This document shows positions 1 to 5,636 of a DNA stretch of 5,785 bases, piece by piece. The stretch comes from Actinomycetota bacterium. Its GTDB lineage: Bacteria > Actinomycetota > Actinomycetes > Actinomycetales > Microbacteriaceae. The notes under the pieces are model-generated. The model saw nothing but the letters and a program-made list of their open reading frames with translations. It was not told the DNA's origin and made no database searches. Location: NCBI GenBank assembly GCA_016870695.1, contig VGAV01000170.1, positions 1 to 5,785 of the forward strand, written 5' to 3'. The translations under genes were made by a program, and so were the position numbers. Every line of letters starts with the position of its first letter. The stretch's first letter is position 1.

Positions 1-78
1 GGCGAGGGACTCGGTCTGTCGCTCCCCCGCGGCATGGCCTTCGACTGGTGGTACGGGCCCGGGCCCCTCTTCGGCTGA
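1..78 (+). CDS. tctB: TctB-family small permease subunit, C-terminal end (partial)
   Basis: This is the tail of a gene that begins before the window. Frame 1 is open from the first base and ends at TGA 76-78, giving 25 residues that end ...[21 protein letters not shown]. TctB proteins are small four-helix membrane subunits of tripartite tricarboxylate transporters, and many end in a Leu-Pro-x-Gly stretch after their last helix, which fits the LPRG here. The stop lies 11 bp before the start of a clear tctA. Since tctB normally sits directly upstream of tctA, gene order is the main support. The fragment is too short for a domain call, so the name rests on context plus the short LPRG match. Confidence 0.65.
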   Translation, partial: GEGLGLSLPRGMAFDWWYGPGPLFG

Positions 79-89
79 ACGGAAGAACA

Positions 90-1766
90 ATGGACGCTTT
101 CTCCTCCCTGATGGCGGGCTTCGCCACGGCGATGCAGCCCGAATACCTCCTCTTCGCCTTCCTCGGCGTCATCGTCGGCACCGCCGTCGGCGTCCTGCCG
201 GGGATCGGCCCGGCGATGACCGTCGCCCTGCTCCTCCCCCTGACGTACTCGCTGTCTCCGACGGCCGCGATCATCACCTTCGCCGGCATCTACTACGGCG
301 GCATGTACGGCGGGTCGACCACCAGCATCCTGCTGAACACCCCGGGCGAGTCGGCATCCGTCATCACCGCCATCGAGGGCAACAAGATGGCGAAGCTCGG
401 ACGCGGCGCGGCTGCGCTCGCGACCGCGGCCATCGGCTCGTTCGTGGCCGGCACCATCGCGACGGCGCTGCTCACCCTGTTCGCCCCGCTCATCGCCCGG
501 TTCGCGGTCAACCTGTCGCCGGCCGACTTCGTGGCGTTGATCGTGGTCGCCTTCATCACGGTGGGCGCGCTGCTCGGGTCCTCCCCCGCGCGCGGCCTGG
601 CCTCGCTCGGCATCGGCCTGCTCATCGGCCTCATCGGCACCGAGGTCACGACCGGTCAGGCCCGCTACACCCTGGGCGTGCTCGCCCTGTCGGACGGCAT
701 CAGCGTCGTCCTCGTCGCCGTCGGCCTGTTCGCCGTCGGGGAGGCGTTCTACGTCGCCGCCCGTCTGCGTCACGGCCCGATCCCCGTCATCCCGGTCACC
801 CGCGGCTGGCGGAACTGGATGTCGCGCGAGGATTGGAAACGCTCGTGGAAGCCGTGGCTGCGCGGCACGTTCATCGGATTCCCCGTGGGGACGATCCCTG
901 CGGGCGGCGCCGACGTCGCGACGTTCCTCTCCTACGCCAGCGAGAAGAGCCTGTCGAAGAACAAGAGCCAGTTCGGACGCGGCGCGATCGAGGGCGTCGC
1001 CGGACCCGAGGCGGCCAACAACGCCGCCGCGGCGGGCGTGCTCGTACCGCTGCTCACGCTCGGCCTGCCGACCACCGCGACCGCGGCGATCATCATCACG
1101 GCGTTCCAGTCGTACGGCATCCAGCCCGGTCCGCAGCTGTTCCAGAACCAGGGCGACCTCGTGTGGGCCCTCATCGCGAGCCTCTACATCGGCAACGTCC
1201 TGCTGCTGGTGCTGAACCTGCCGCTCGCGGGGATCTGGGTGAAGCTGCTGCAGATCCCGCGGCCGTACCTCTACGCCGGCATCCTGACCTTCGCGGTCCT
1301 GGGGGCGTACGCGGTCAGCTTCTCGACGCTCGACATCGCGATCCTCCTCGTCGTCGGCGCGCTCGGGTACTTCCTGCGCCGCTTCGGCTTCCCGATCGCG
1401 CCTCTCATCGTCGGACTCATCCTGGGGCCGATGGGCGAGCAGCAGCTGCGGAAGGCGCTCCAGCTCAGCCAGGGGAACCTGCTGGACCTGGTGCTCCACC
1501 CGTTCGCCGCGACCGCGTACATCGTCCTGGCCGTCCTGTTGGTCCTGGGCCTGTGGCTCAAGCGCCGCCAGAACAGCTACGAGCGCGCTCTCGAAGCCTC
1601 CCTCGCGGCCGACGAGGGCCACCCGCAAGCCGCCGTCGACCGCCTGTGGGAGCCGGGCGAGCGTCCGACCGACGTGCGCACGGACACGATCCGCGCCGAG
1701 CTGGCCGCCGAAGCGGCTGAGCGGGCGGCGTCGTCCGACCCCGGCCGCCCTCCCCGGAAGGACTGA
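90..1766 (+). CDS. tctA: TctA-family large permease subunit of a tripartite tricarboxylate transporter
   Basis: This is the large multi-pass membrane subunit that, with TctB and an extracytoplasmic binding protein TctC, imports carboxylates such as citrate using an ion gradient. The 558-residue product has the family's signature blocks: GVLPGIGP (34-41), a Gly-rich block from YYGGMYGG to LLNTPGE (68-87), [14 protein letters not shown] (269-282), [17 protein letters not shown] (298-314) and [13 protein letters not shown] (322-334). The LPG/GLP blocks in the two halves reflect the family's internal duplication. Hydrophobic helices run through to about residue 490. A charged, alanine- and glutamate-rich tail (490-558) follows, making the protein somewhat longer than the roughly 500 residues usual for TctA. 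I chose ATG 90 because it follows a GGAAG at 81-85 and lies just after the upstream stop. An in-frame GTG at 48 would overlap the upstream gene and add a non-hydrophobic, Arg-rich leader. Substrate cannot be read from sequence; TTT systems carry citrate, tartrate, aromatic acids and others. Confidence 0.95.
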   Translation: MDAFSSLMAGFATAMQPEYLLFAFLGVIVGTAVGVLPGIGPAMTVALLLPLTYSLSPTAAIITFAGIYYGGMYGGSTTSILLNTPGESASVITAIEGNKMAKLGRGAAALATAAIGSFVAGTIATALLTLFAPLIARFAVNLSPADFVALIVVAFITVGALLGSSPARGLASLGIGLLIGLIGTEVTTGQARYTLGVLALSDGISVVLVAVGLFAVGEAFYVAARLRHGPIPVIPVTRGWRNWMSREDWKRSWKPWLRGTFIGFPVGTIPAGGADVATFLSYASEKSLSKNKSQFGRGAIEGVAGPEAANNAAAAGVLVPLLTLGLPTTATAAIIITAFQSYGIQPGPQLFQNQGDLVWALIASLYIGNVLLLVLNLPLAGIWVKLLQIPRPYLYAGILTFAVLGAYAVSFSTLDIAILLVVGALGYFLRRFGFPIAPLIVGLILGPMGEQQLRKALQLSQGNLLDLVLHPFAATAYIVLAVLLVLGLWLKRRQNSYERALEASLAADEGHPQAAVDRLWEPGERPTDVRTDTIRAELAAEAAERAASSDPGRPPRKD

Positions 1767-1774
1767 CCACGGCA

Positions 1775-1833
1775 GTGACTCGTCGCAGATGTACGCCGGG
1801 GACTGCTCCCCGCGTACATCTGCGGCACGTCAC
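1775..1833 (+). terminator. Long hairpin after tctA, candidate Rho-independent-like terminator
   Basis: A perfect 13-bp inverted repeat, CGCAGATGTACGC (1784-1796) and GCGTACATCTGCG (1812-1824), continues inward as GGGGA (1798-1802) paired with TCCCC (1807-1811), with one bulged C at 1797 and a CTGC loop. A further GTGAC/GTCAC pair (1775-1779, 1829-1833) closes the base across a short internal loop. It begins 8 bp after the tctA stop. No T-tract follows; terminators without T-tracts are reported in high-GC actinobacteria. The stem is much longer than a terminator needs, so a processing site, a protein-binding palindrome or a copy of a dispersed repeat are alternatives. Confidence 0.5.
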
Positions 1834-1921
1834 GGCGTAGGCGACGACGACGAGAAGCGGCGGGCGTATAACGCGCGGTCGGCGCGGTGACAAGGCCGAC
1901 GGCGGCATCCCGGCGTCCGCG

Positions 1922-1927
1922 TACCGT
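1922..1927 (+). promoter_or_regulatory. Candidate -10 element TACCGT for a leaderless dehydrogenase transcript
   Basis: TACCGT fits the actinobacterial -10 pattern TAnnnT and ends 7 bases before the A of ATG 1935, so transcription would begin at the start codon. No Shine-Dalgarno-like purine run precedes that ATG, which supports a leaderless mRNA. No good -35 hexamer is visible at 16-18 bp. A second candidate, TATAAC at 1867-1872, would give a leader of roughly 55 bases and also lacks a clear -35. Confidence 0.45.
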
Positions 1928-1934
1928 CGCACGC

Positions 1935-2744
1935 ATGAGCGACGACTTCACTCCCCGGCACGCCATCGTCACCGGCTCCGACTCCGGTATCGGCGCGGCC
2001 ACGGCCCTCGCCCTCGCCGACGCCGGTCTCGACGTCGCCGTCACCTACCACAGCGACAAGGACGGGGCCGAGGAGACCGCCGCCGCGGTCCGCGCCCGCG
2101 GCTCCCGCGCGATCGTCGCCCAGTTCGACGCGACCGACTTCGACAGCGTGCCCGGAGCGATCGGCGCGATGGCCGATGAGCTCGGCGGGCTCGACGTCTT
2201 CGTCAACAACGCCGGCGGCGGCGCGGGCGGCCCGTTCCTCGACCTCGACCTCGACGCCTGGCGCACCGACATCGCCCTCAACCTCGACGGCGCCTTCCTC
2301 GCCCTGCACACCGCGGCGAAGCGGATGGTCGCCGCCGGACGCGGCGGCCGTCTCATCGCCGTCTCGAGCGTCCACGAGCACCAGCCCCGCGTCGGCTCCG
2401 CCGCGTACGTCGCCGCGAAGCACGGCCTCGGCGGTCTCATCAAGACGATGGCCCTCGAGCTCGGCTCCCACGCCATCACGGCGAACGCGGTCGCCCCGGG
2501 CGAGATCGCCACGCCGATCAACGACATGGATGCCGACGACGCCGACAAGGTGCACCGTCCCGGCATCCCTCTGGGCCGACCCGGCAAGCCGGACGAGATC
2601 GCCGACGTGATCGCCTTCCTCGCCTCCCCCGCCGGTTCGTACGTGACGGGCGCGAGCTGGGTCGTCGACGGCGGAATGCTGCACATGGGCCCGCAGGCGG
2701 GCTCACACATGGAGTCGGACGCCTGGCGTTCGGCCGGACAGTGA
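1935..2744 (+). CDS. Short-chain dehydrogenase/reductase (classical SDR), probably NADP(H)-dependent
   Basis: This is a cytoplasmic NAD(P)-dependent oxidoreductase of the classical SDR fold, 269 residues long, a usual size. The Rossmann glycine motif TGSDSGIG lies at 13-20, NNAG at 91-94, and the catalytic tetrad is Asn116, Ser145, Tyr158 and Lys162 (Y-V-A-A-K). The C-terminal part has the usual PG motif (188-189), RPGKPDEIA (215-223) and a VDGG end (244-247). After the second beta strand the sequence reads VTYHSDKD (36-43) with no Asp or Glu at the strand end, which suggests NADP(H) preference; this is inference. The SSVHEHQP stretch and the PGEIATPINDMD block recall, from memory, a group of SDRs often annotated only generically or as glucose 1-dehydrogenase-like. 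The substrate is therefore not assigned. ATG 1935 is preferred over GTG 1887, which would add 16 Arg-rich residues before the Rossmann strand. It is followed after 7 bp by a small gene, probably cotranscribed. Confidence 0.93.
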   Translation: MSDDFTPRHAIVTGSDSGIGAATALALADAGLDVAVTYHSDKDGAEETAAAVRARGSRAIVAQFDATDFDSVPGAIGAMADELGGLDVFVNNAGGGAGGPFLDLDLDAWRTDIALNLDGAFLALHTAAKRMVAAGRGGRLIAVSSVHEHQPRVGSAAYVAAKHGLGGLIKTMALELGSHAITANAVAPGEIATPINDMDADDADKVHRPGIPLGRPGKPDEIADVIAFLASPAGSYVTGASWVVDGGMLHMGPQAGSHMESDAWRSAGQ

Positions 2745-2751
2745 GGTTCAG

Positions 2752-2961
2752 ATGAGCGACGAGAAGAGCTTCGAAGAGAACCGGCACGACCAGCTCACGA
2801 GCGCCCCGAAGGCGACCGAGGAGGACGCGGCGCCGCGCTTCGACGTCACCGAGCACGACGGCGTGACGCGGATCGACGTCCGTGACGACGCCGCCGTTCG
2901 CCCCGGTCCCGGCCCCGGCGACCCCGCCGCCGAGAAGGACGTCCCCGTCACCGAGCAGTAG
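2752..2961 (+). CDS. Small acidic hypothetical protein, 69 residues
   Basis: I do not recognise a named family. The protein is highly charged, with Asp and Glu making up about a quarter of its residues. It has no cysteine, no hydrophobic segment and no signal peptide, so it should be cytoplasmic and largely disordered. The only stretch with alternating hydrophobic residues, suggestive of a short beta-hairpin, is FDVTEHDGVTRIDVRDD (30-46). A Pro-Gly run follows (50-57). ATG 2752 is preceded by GAGG at 2743-2746 with 5-base spacing, overlapping the stop of the upstream dehydrogenase gene, so the two are very likely translated from one mRNA. Codon third positions are G/C-rich as in its neighbours, which supports a real gene. 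It could be an accessory or stability factor for the dehydrogenase, but only its position suggests that. Confidence 0.75.
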   Translation: MSDEKSFEENRHDQLTSAPKATEEDAAPRFDVTEHDGVTRIDVRDDAAVRPGPGPGDPAAEKDVPVTEQ

Positions 2962-2962
2962 A

Positions 2963-2986
2963 GCCGGGCGAATTCCGGGACCCGGC
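2963..2986 (+). terminator. Weak GC hairpin after the dehydrogenase unit
   Basis: GCCGGG (2963-2968) and CCCGGC (2981-2986) form a 6-bp stem with a 12-base loop, starting 2 bases after the stop of the small acidic gene. There is no T-tract. It may end the two-gene unit, but stems of this strength arise often by chance in such GC-rich DNA. Confidence 0.25.
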
Positions 2987-3026
2987 GTCATGATCGCCGG
3001 TCTGGCTCGTCTTCCCCTCGAGGCCA

Positions 3027-3043
3027 CCGTTCTCCGTGAACGG
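3027..3043 (+). promoter_or_regulatory. Small hairpin next to the ribosome binding site of the 192-residue gene
   Basis: CCGTTC (3027-3032) and GAACGG (3038-3043) form a 6-bp stem with a 5-base loop, immediately before the Shine-Dalgarno sequence (about 3048-3053). It could affect initiation or be chance. I see no other known leader element here. Confidence 0.25.
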
Positions 3044-3059
3044 GGCGGAAGGGGATGCC

Positions 3060-3638
3060 ATGTCCAACGGAGAACCGTCCGGGTTCGAGCCGCTGCCTGC
3101 TGATCGCGTCGACGGCTTCGTGCGCCTGTCGGCGCCGCACATCCTGCGCGTGGCGGGCCGGACCATCCCGGCGGATCTGCTCGGCGGGCTCCTGCCGTTC
3201 GAGCGCACCGACCGCGGGCGGCAGTGGCGGAGCGTGCTCCTCCCGTTGCGGCGCCAGCTGCTGCCGCTGCGGGCCGACGCGGCGAACGCGCGGAGGGCAG
3301 CGCGCCGGGCAGCCGCCATCGGGTCCGTCGACCCGACCGCCTCGGACGTCGACCTCGTCGGCGCCCACTACCCCGGCATCCATCGCCACCTCCTCGCCGT
3401 CCGCCGGACGCTCACCGGGGCACCGGAGGTCGGTCTCGCCGTGGTCGAGAGCGTGCGCCTGTCGGTGGTCATCTCCACCCTCGGTGCGACGGACCGTCGG
3501 CCCGACGGTCGCCACTGCCGACTCGTGCGCATCGACGAGCACCTCCGCACGCCCGCGCGCTCACGACCGGCGCCGACCGCCTCCCGGCTCGACCTCCTCG
3601 TGAGCGCATATTTGGACGCTCGACGGTCCAGCCGGTAA
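3060..3638 (+). CDS. Hypothetical arginine-rich protein, 192 residues
   Basis: Function not recognised. The product is soluble-looking, strongly basic and Arg-rich, with no membrane helix, no signal peptide and a single cysteine (Cys153). Residues 52-87 (RGRQWRSVLLPLRRQLLPL onward) look like an amphipathic Arg/Ala/Leu helix. Residues 97-142 alternate helix- and strand-like stretches (DLVGAHYPGIHRHLLAVRRTL; VGLAVVESVRLSVVISTLG). The start at ATG 3060 has GGAAGG at 3048-3053, 6 bases upstream. An ATG at 3055 is in another frame whose product is low-complexity Ser/Arg/Pro. G or C dominates the third codon positions of the chosen frame, so I regard it as the coding one. It is transcribed toward the sigma-factor gene, ending 7 bp from that gene's stop. 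The 98-bp gap upstream, with a possible terminator, makes cotranscription with the dehydrogenase possible but not required. Confidence 0.72.
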   Translation: MSNGEPSGFEPLPADRVDGFVRLSAPHILRVAGRTIPADLLGGLLPFERTDRGRQWRSVLLPLRRQLLPLRADAANARRAARRAAAIGSVDPTASDVDLVGAHYPGIHRHLLAVRRTLTGAPEVGLAVVESVRLSVVISTLGATDRRPDGRHCRLVRIDEHLRTPARSRPAPTASRLDLLVSAYLDARRSSR

Positions 3639-3641
3639 CCG

Positions 3642-3664
3642 GGGGTCAGCCCACCGGGGACCCC
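3642..3664. terminator. Possible bidirectional terminator between convergent genes
   Basis: GGGGTC (3642-3647) and GACCCC (3659-3664) form a 6-bp stem with an 11-base loop. It overlaps the last codons of the sigma-factor gene and lies just past the TAA of the gene converging from the other side. With only 7 bp between the two stops, any shared terminator must overlap coding sequence. No T-tract is present on either strand, so support is weak. Confidence 0.25.
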
Positions 3665-5193
3665 GCCGCCGGCGTGCAGACGATCACGGGCGTGGCGGGC
3701 TGCCAGAGGAACGGGTCGGTCAGACGGCACAGCGGCGGGAGCGGCGCCGGCGGCGGCGCGGGGGCGGGCATGGGGGTCGGTGTCGGGGTCGGTGTCGGGA
3801 ACGGGGTCGGGGTCGGGGACGGGGTGAACGTCGGAGACGGCGACGGCTCGGGCGTCGGAGACGGCGACGGCTCGGGCGTCGGAGACGGCGACGGGGTGGG
3901 AGACGGCGACGGCACGGCTTCCGGAACGGGGGAGAGCGGCTCGGAAGGCGACCGATCGGCGGCGTCCGCGGCGGCATCCGCGGCGGACGGGCAGGGTTCG
4001 CGGGCGGGACTCGCCCCCGACCTCTGCCCGGGACCCTCGTCCATGACGTCACCGATCGACGGCGCCACGACATCCGCCCCGACCACGTCCGCCGGCGGTG
4101 TTCCCGGCGCCTCCCCGGCATCCGGCACGAGCCCGTCTGCGGGATCCGGCGTGCGCGCCTCTTCGGCCGTCGGGGGCTCCGTCGGGGCCGCAGGCGTCGT
4201 CGCGTCCACGGGCGGGGAGGTCGGGAGGGCGACCACCTGGTCTCGGACGTCCGGTGCCGCCGTGTCGACCGTCGACGTCAGGACCGCCGCGAACACGACG
4301 GTTCCACCGAGGGCCGTGGCCAGCGCGGCTCCCCCGACGGCAGCACGGACCGACGGCATCCGTCCTCGGCCGCGCCCGCGCGGCGCCGCCACGGCTCCCG
4401 TGGTGAGCGCGGCGCGGTAGGCGGTCCAGGCCGCGTAGCCGGGGGCCGCCGACCCCAGCACGAGGGCGAGCAGGATGACGGCAATCCTCCGCGTCTCGCG
4501 TTCCGCCTCCGCGTAGGCCGCCCGGCAGTCCCCGCACTCGTCGAGGTGGTCGTCGACGAGGCGCCGCGACGACGAGGTGAGGACTCCTCGCCAGTACCGG
4601 CCCGCGCGCTCCACGACCCACCGGTGCTCCGCCGCGAGGTCGGCCGACCGGAGGTGCGCCTGGATCCACCCCTGACGCAGTCCCTCCCGCGCGCGCAGGG
4701 CGAGTGCCGCCACCGCGTTCGGCCTCATACCGAGCAGCAGCCCGATCTCGGCCGGACGCATCCGCTCGATCTCGCTGTACCAGAGCACCTCCTGCCACCG
4801 GCCGGGCAGCGACCGGAAGGCCTGTGAGGCCAGCGAACGATCGTCCGCGAGAGTGGAGGCGAAGTCGGCGGAGCTCTCGTCACGGGGCTCGAGGCGGGTG
4901 TCGAGGGATGCCTCGGACGGGCGACGGCTCCACTCGATCGCGATGTTGCGTGCGGCGGCGAGGGCGTAGGGGCGGAAGGCTCCCCTCGGACCGTTGCCGC
5001 GGTCGATGGCCGCCAGAGTGCGAGAGAACGTCTCGCCCGTGATGTCGTCGGCGTCGAAGGACGTGAAGAGGGATGCTGCCGCCCTGACCGCCGCGGCGTG
5101 ACGCGACCACAGCTGCGCGTACGCGGACCGGTCCCCCGCGCGGACGCGTTCGAGGAGGTCGCGGTCGGACGGGACAGCGCCGTGCACCCTCAT
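3646..5193 (-). CDS. ECF sigma factor fused to zinc-finger anti-sigma-like, membrane and Pro/Ser/Thr-rich extracellular regions
   Basis: A 515-residue chimera, far longer than the roughly 200 residues of a plain ECF sigma factor. In order: sigma region 2 (about 8-90, with [14 protein letters not shown] at the usual core-binding position); sigma region 4 with its helix-turn-helix (about 120-176, [16 protein letters not shown] and [27 protein letters not shown]); an anti-sigma-type zinc motif H216-x3-C220-x2-C223; hydrophobic segments at 237-256 and 284-307 separated by an Arg-rich loop (272-283); an acidic Ala/Pro/Thr-rich linker (310-425); [12 protein letters not shown] repeats (428-485); and a cap with Cys489 and Cys506. 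The sigma and zinc parts should be cytoplasmic and the Pro-rich end outside. Known ECF groups with C-terminal anti-sigma and surface extensions exist in actinobacteria, and the sigma part resembles a family I recall from Microbacteriaceae. I chose ATG 5193, which has AGGTG at 5207-5203. GTG 5265 would add 24 Arg/Pro-rich residues and run through an inverted repeat. Confidence 0.9.
   Translation of the reverse strand: MRVHGAVPSDRDLLERVRAGDRSAYAQLWSRHAAAVRAAASLFTSFDADDITGETFSRTLAAIDRGNGPRGAFRPYALAAARNIAIEWSRRPSEASLDTRLEPRDESSADFASTLADDRSLASQAFRSLPGRWQEVLWYSEIERMRPAEIGLLLGMRPNAVAALALRAREGLRQGWIQAHLRSADLAAEHRWVVERAGRYWRGVLTSSSRRLVDDHLDECGDCRAAYAEAERETRRIAVILLALVLGSAAPGYAAWTAYRAALTTGAVAAPRGRGRGRMPSVRAAVGGAALATALGGTVVFAAVLTSTVDTAAPDVRDQVVALPTSPPVDATTPAAPTEPPTAEEARTPDPADGLVPDAGEAPGTPPADVVGADVVAPSIGDVMDEGPGQRSGASPAREPCPSAADAAADAADRSPSEPLSPVPEAVPSPSPTPSPSPTPEPSPSPTPEPSPSPTFTPSPTPTPFPTPTPTPTPMPAPAPPPAPLPPLCRLTDPFLWQPATPVIVCTPAAGSPVG
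3830..3894. repeat. 24-bp tandem repeat, about 2.7 copies, inside the sigma-fusion gene
   Basis: Copies at 3830-3853 and 3854-3877 are identical and begin GTCGGAGACGGCGACGGC; a third begins at 3878 and matches for 17 bases to 3894. The repeat is in frame and encodes the 8-residue PSPSPTPE unit on the minus strand. It sits within a longer degenerate GGGGTC/GGTGTC/GACGGC-rich tract (about 3765-3915) encoding Pro-Thr/Pro-Ser dipeptides. Exact repetition at the DNA level implies recent slippage or duplication. Confidence 0.9.
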
Positions 5194-5228
5194 CCGCACG
5201 CGCACCTGTGGACGCACCGGCCGGGTGG

Positions 5229-5266
5229 GGTGCGACCGGCGGGGGCACACCGCCACCGGTCGCACC
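5229..5266 (-). promoter_or_regulatory. Perfect 11-bp inverted repeat in the sigma-fusion leader
   Basis: GGTGCGACCGG (5229-5239) and CCGGTCGCACC (5256-5266) are exact inverse complements around a 16-base spacer. An alternative inner pairing, GGCGG (5238-5242) with CCGCC (5250-5254), is also possible. The element lies 36-73 bases upstream of ATG 5193. As RNA it would form a strong leader hairpin (attenuator or stability element). As DNA the two arms, whose centres lie 27 bp apart, could be operator half-sites. Confidence 0.6.
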
Positions 5267-5334
5267 GAGGAGGCCCCCCGGTCTCCTCGTTCTCCGTCGC
5301 GCGGGTCATACCCGTTGTCCTGCGCGTCGGATCC

Positions 5335-5363
5335 TCACCGTCCGGCCACCGCGAAGGGGTTCC
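5335..5363 (-). promoter_or_regulatory. Weak ECF-type promoter candidate for the sigma-fusion gene
   Basis: Read on the minus strand, GGAACC (5363-5358) resembles the -35 of many ECF promoters, and CGGTGA (5340-5335) lies 17 bp downstream, one change from the CGTC/CGTT type -10. ECF sigma genes are often autoregulated. The leader would be about 130 bases and include the 11-bp inverted repeat. The -10 match is poor, so this is a suggestion only. Confidence 0.2.
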
Positions 5364-5393
5364 GCGGACGGGAGCTGTTCGTGGTCTGACTGA

Positions 5394-5544
5394 TCACCCG
5401 TCCATCCCGCCACACGATCCGCCCTCTGCGCCACCGAACCCCGCGTTTTTCATCACCCACATCACCCGCTCGCACGTGTGTGCGCTGACCACCGACCGCT
5501 CGCTTCATGGGTCACAATCAACGCGAGGGTGAATTTTCGGGTGA
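5394..5544. repeat. Cluster of five GGGTGA/TCACCC motifs in the divergent intergenic region
   Basis: TCACCC occurs at 5394-5399, 5453-5458 and 5462-5467, the last two within CATCACCC direct repeats 9 bp apart. The inverse form GGGTGA occurs at 5527-5532 and 5539-5544, 12 bp apart within the similar units GGGTGAATTTTC and GGGTGAGTTTCG. The two close pairs face each other around 5497. Such an arrangement is typical of regulator binding sites; no regulator is identified. Confidence 0.45.
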
Positions 5545-5636
5545 GTTTCGCGCGGCAAAGCTGTGGATTCCAGGCACCGGACTTCACTGAAACGCACGAG
5601 GAAACATCGCCTTTTCGGCTCGCAGGGAGGTATTCG

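Larger units (their letters stand above)
5194..5636. other. 443-bp divergent intergenic region with regulatory repeats
   Basis: This separates the sigma-fusion gene (leftward) from the gene starting at 5637 (rightward). I see no credible protein-coding frame or RNA gene in it. The half next to the sigma gene is GC-rich and carries the inverted repeat at 5229-5266 and a short palindrome CGGGTcatACCCG at 5302-5314. The half next to the rightward gene is more A+T-rich (for example TTTTT at 5446-5450, AATTTT at 5532-5537), as expected of promoter DNA. It carries an inverted repeat CGCACgtgtGTGCG at 5471-5484 centred on CACGTG-like sequence. No convincing TTGACA/TAnnnT pair stands out for the rightward gene. 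Confidence 0.7.

Noticed and set aside
833..1720. Plus-strand open frame inside tctA
   Set aside because: Arg/Pro/Gly low-complexity product in another frame of a clear tctA; a GC-driven shadow.
1830..2684. Long minus-strand frames opposite the dehydrogenase
   Set aside because: Valine/glycine- or serine/proline-rich shadows of a gene with complete SDR motifs on the plus strand.
2988..3542. Minus-strand frame opposite the 192-residue gene
   Set aside because: No Shine-Dalgarno sequence, and the His/Arg/Gly-rich composition fits a shadow frame. The plus-strand frame has a good ribosome binding site and coding-like third positions.
3771..3915. Repeat tract considered as a CRISPR array or other noncoding repeat
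   Set aside because: Units are contiguous without spacers, 24 bp and in frame with the PSPSPTPE protein repeat.
3224..4420. Long plus-strand open frame with Gly/Asp/Val-rich repeats
   Set aside because: It lies opposite the sigma-fusion gene and overlaps the 192-residue gene in another frame. Its repeats are just the reverse reading of the Pro/Ser/Thr stalk, and no ribosome binding site or domain supports it.
4049..4798. Second minus-strand frame within the sigma-fusion gene, as evidence of a frameshift
   Set aside because: The main frame is intact from sigma region 2 to the C-terminal cap, with every domain in order. The alternative product is Gly/Arg-rich and has no domain.
5194..5265. 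N-terminal extension of the sigma-fusion from GTG 5265
   Set aside because: The added residues are Arg/Pro/Val-rich and unlike a sigma factor N-terminus, there is no good ribosome binding site, and the stretch contains a perfect inverted repeat. ATG 5193 is better placed.
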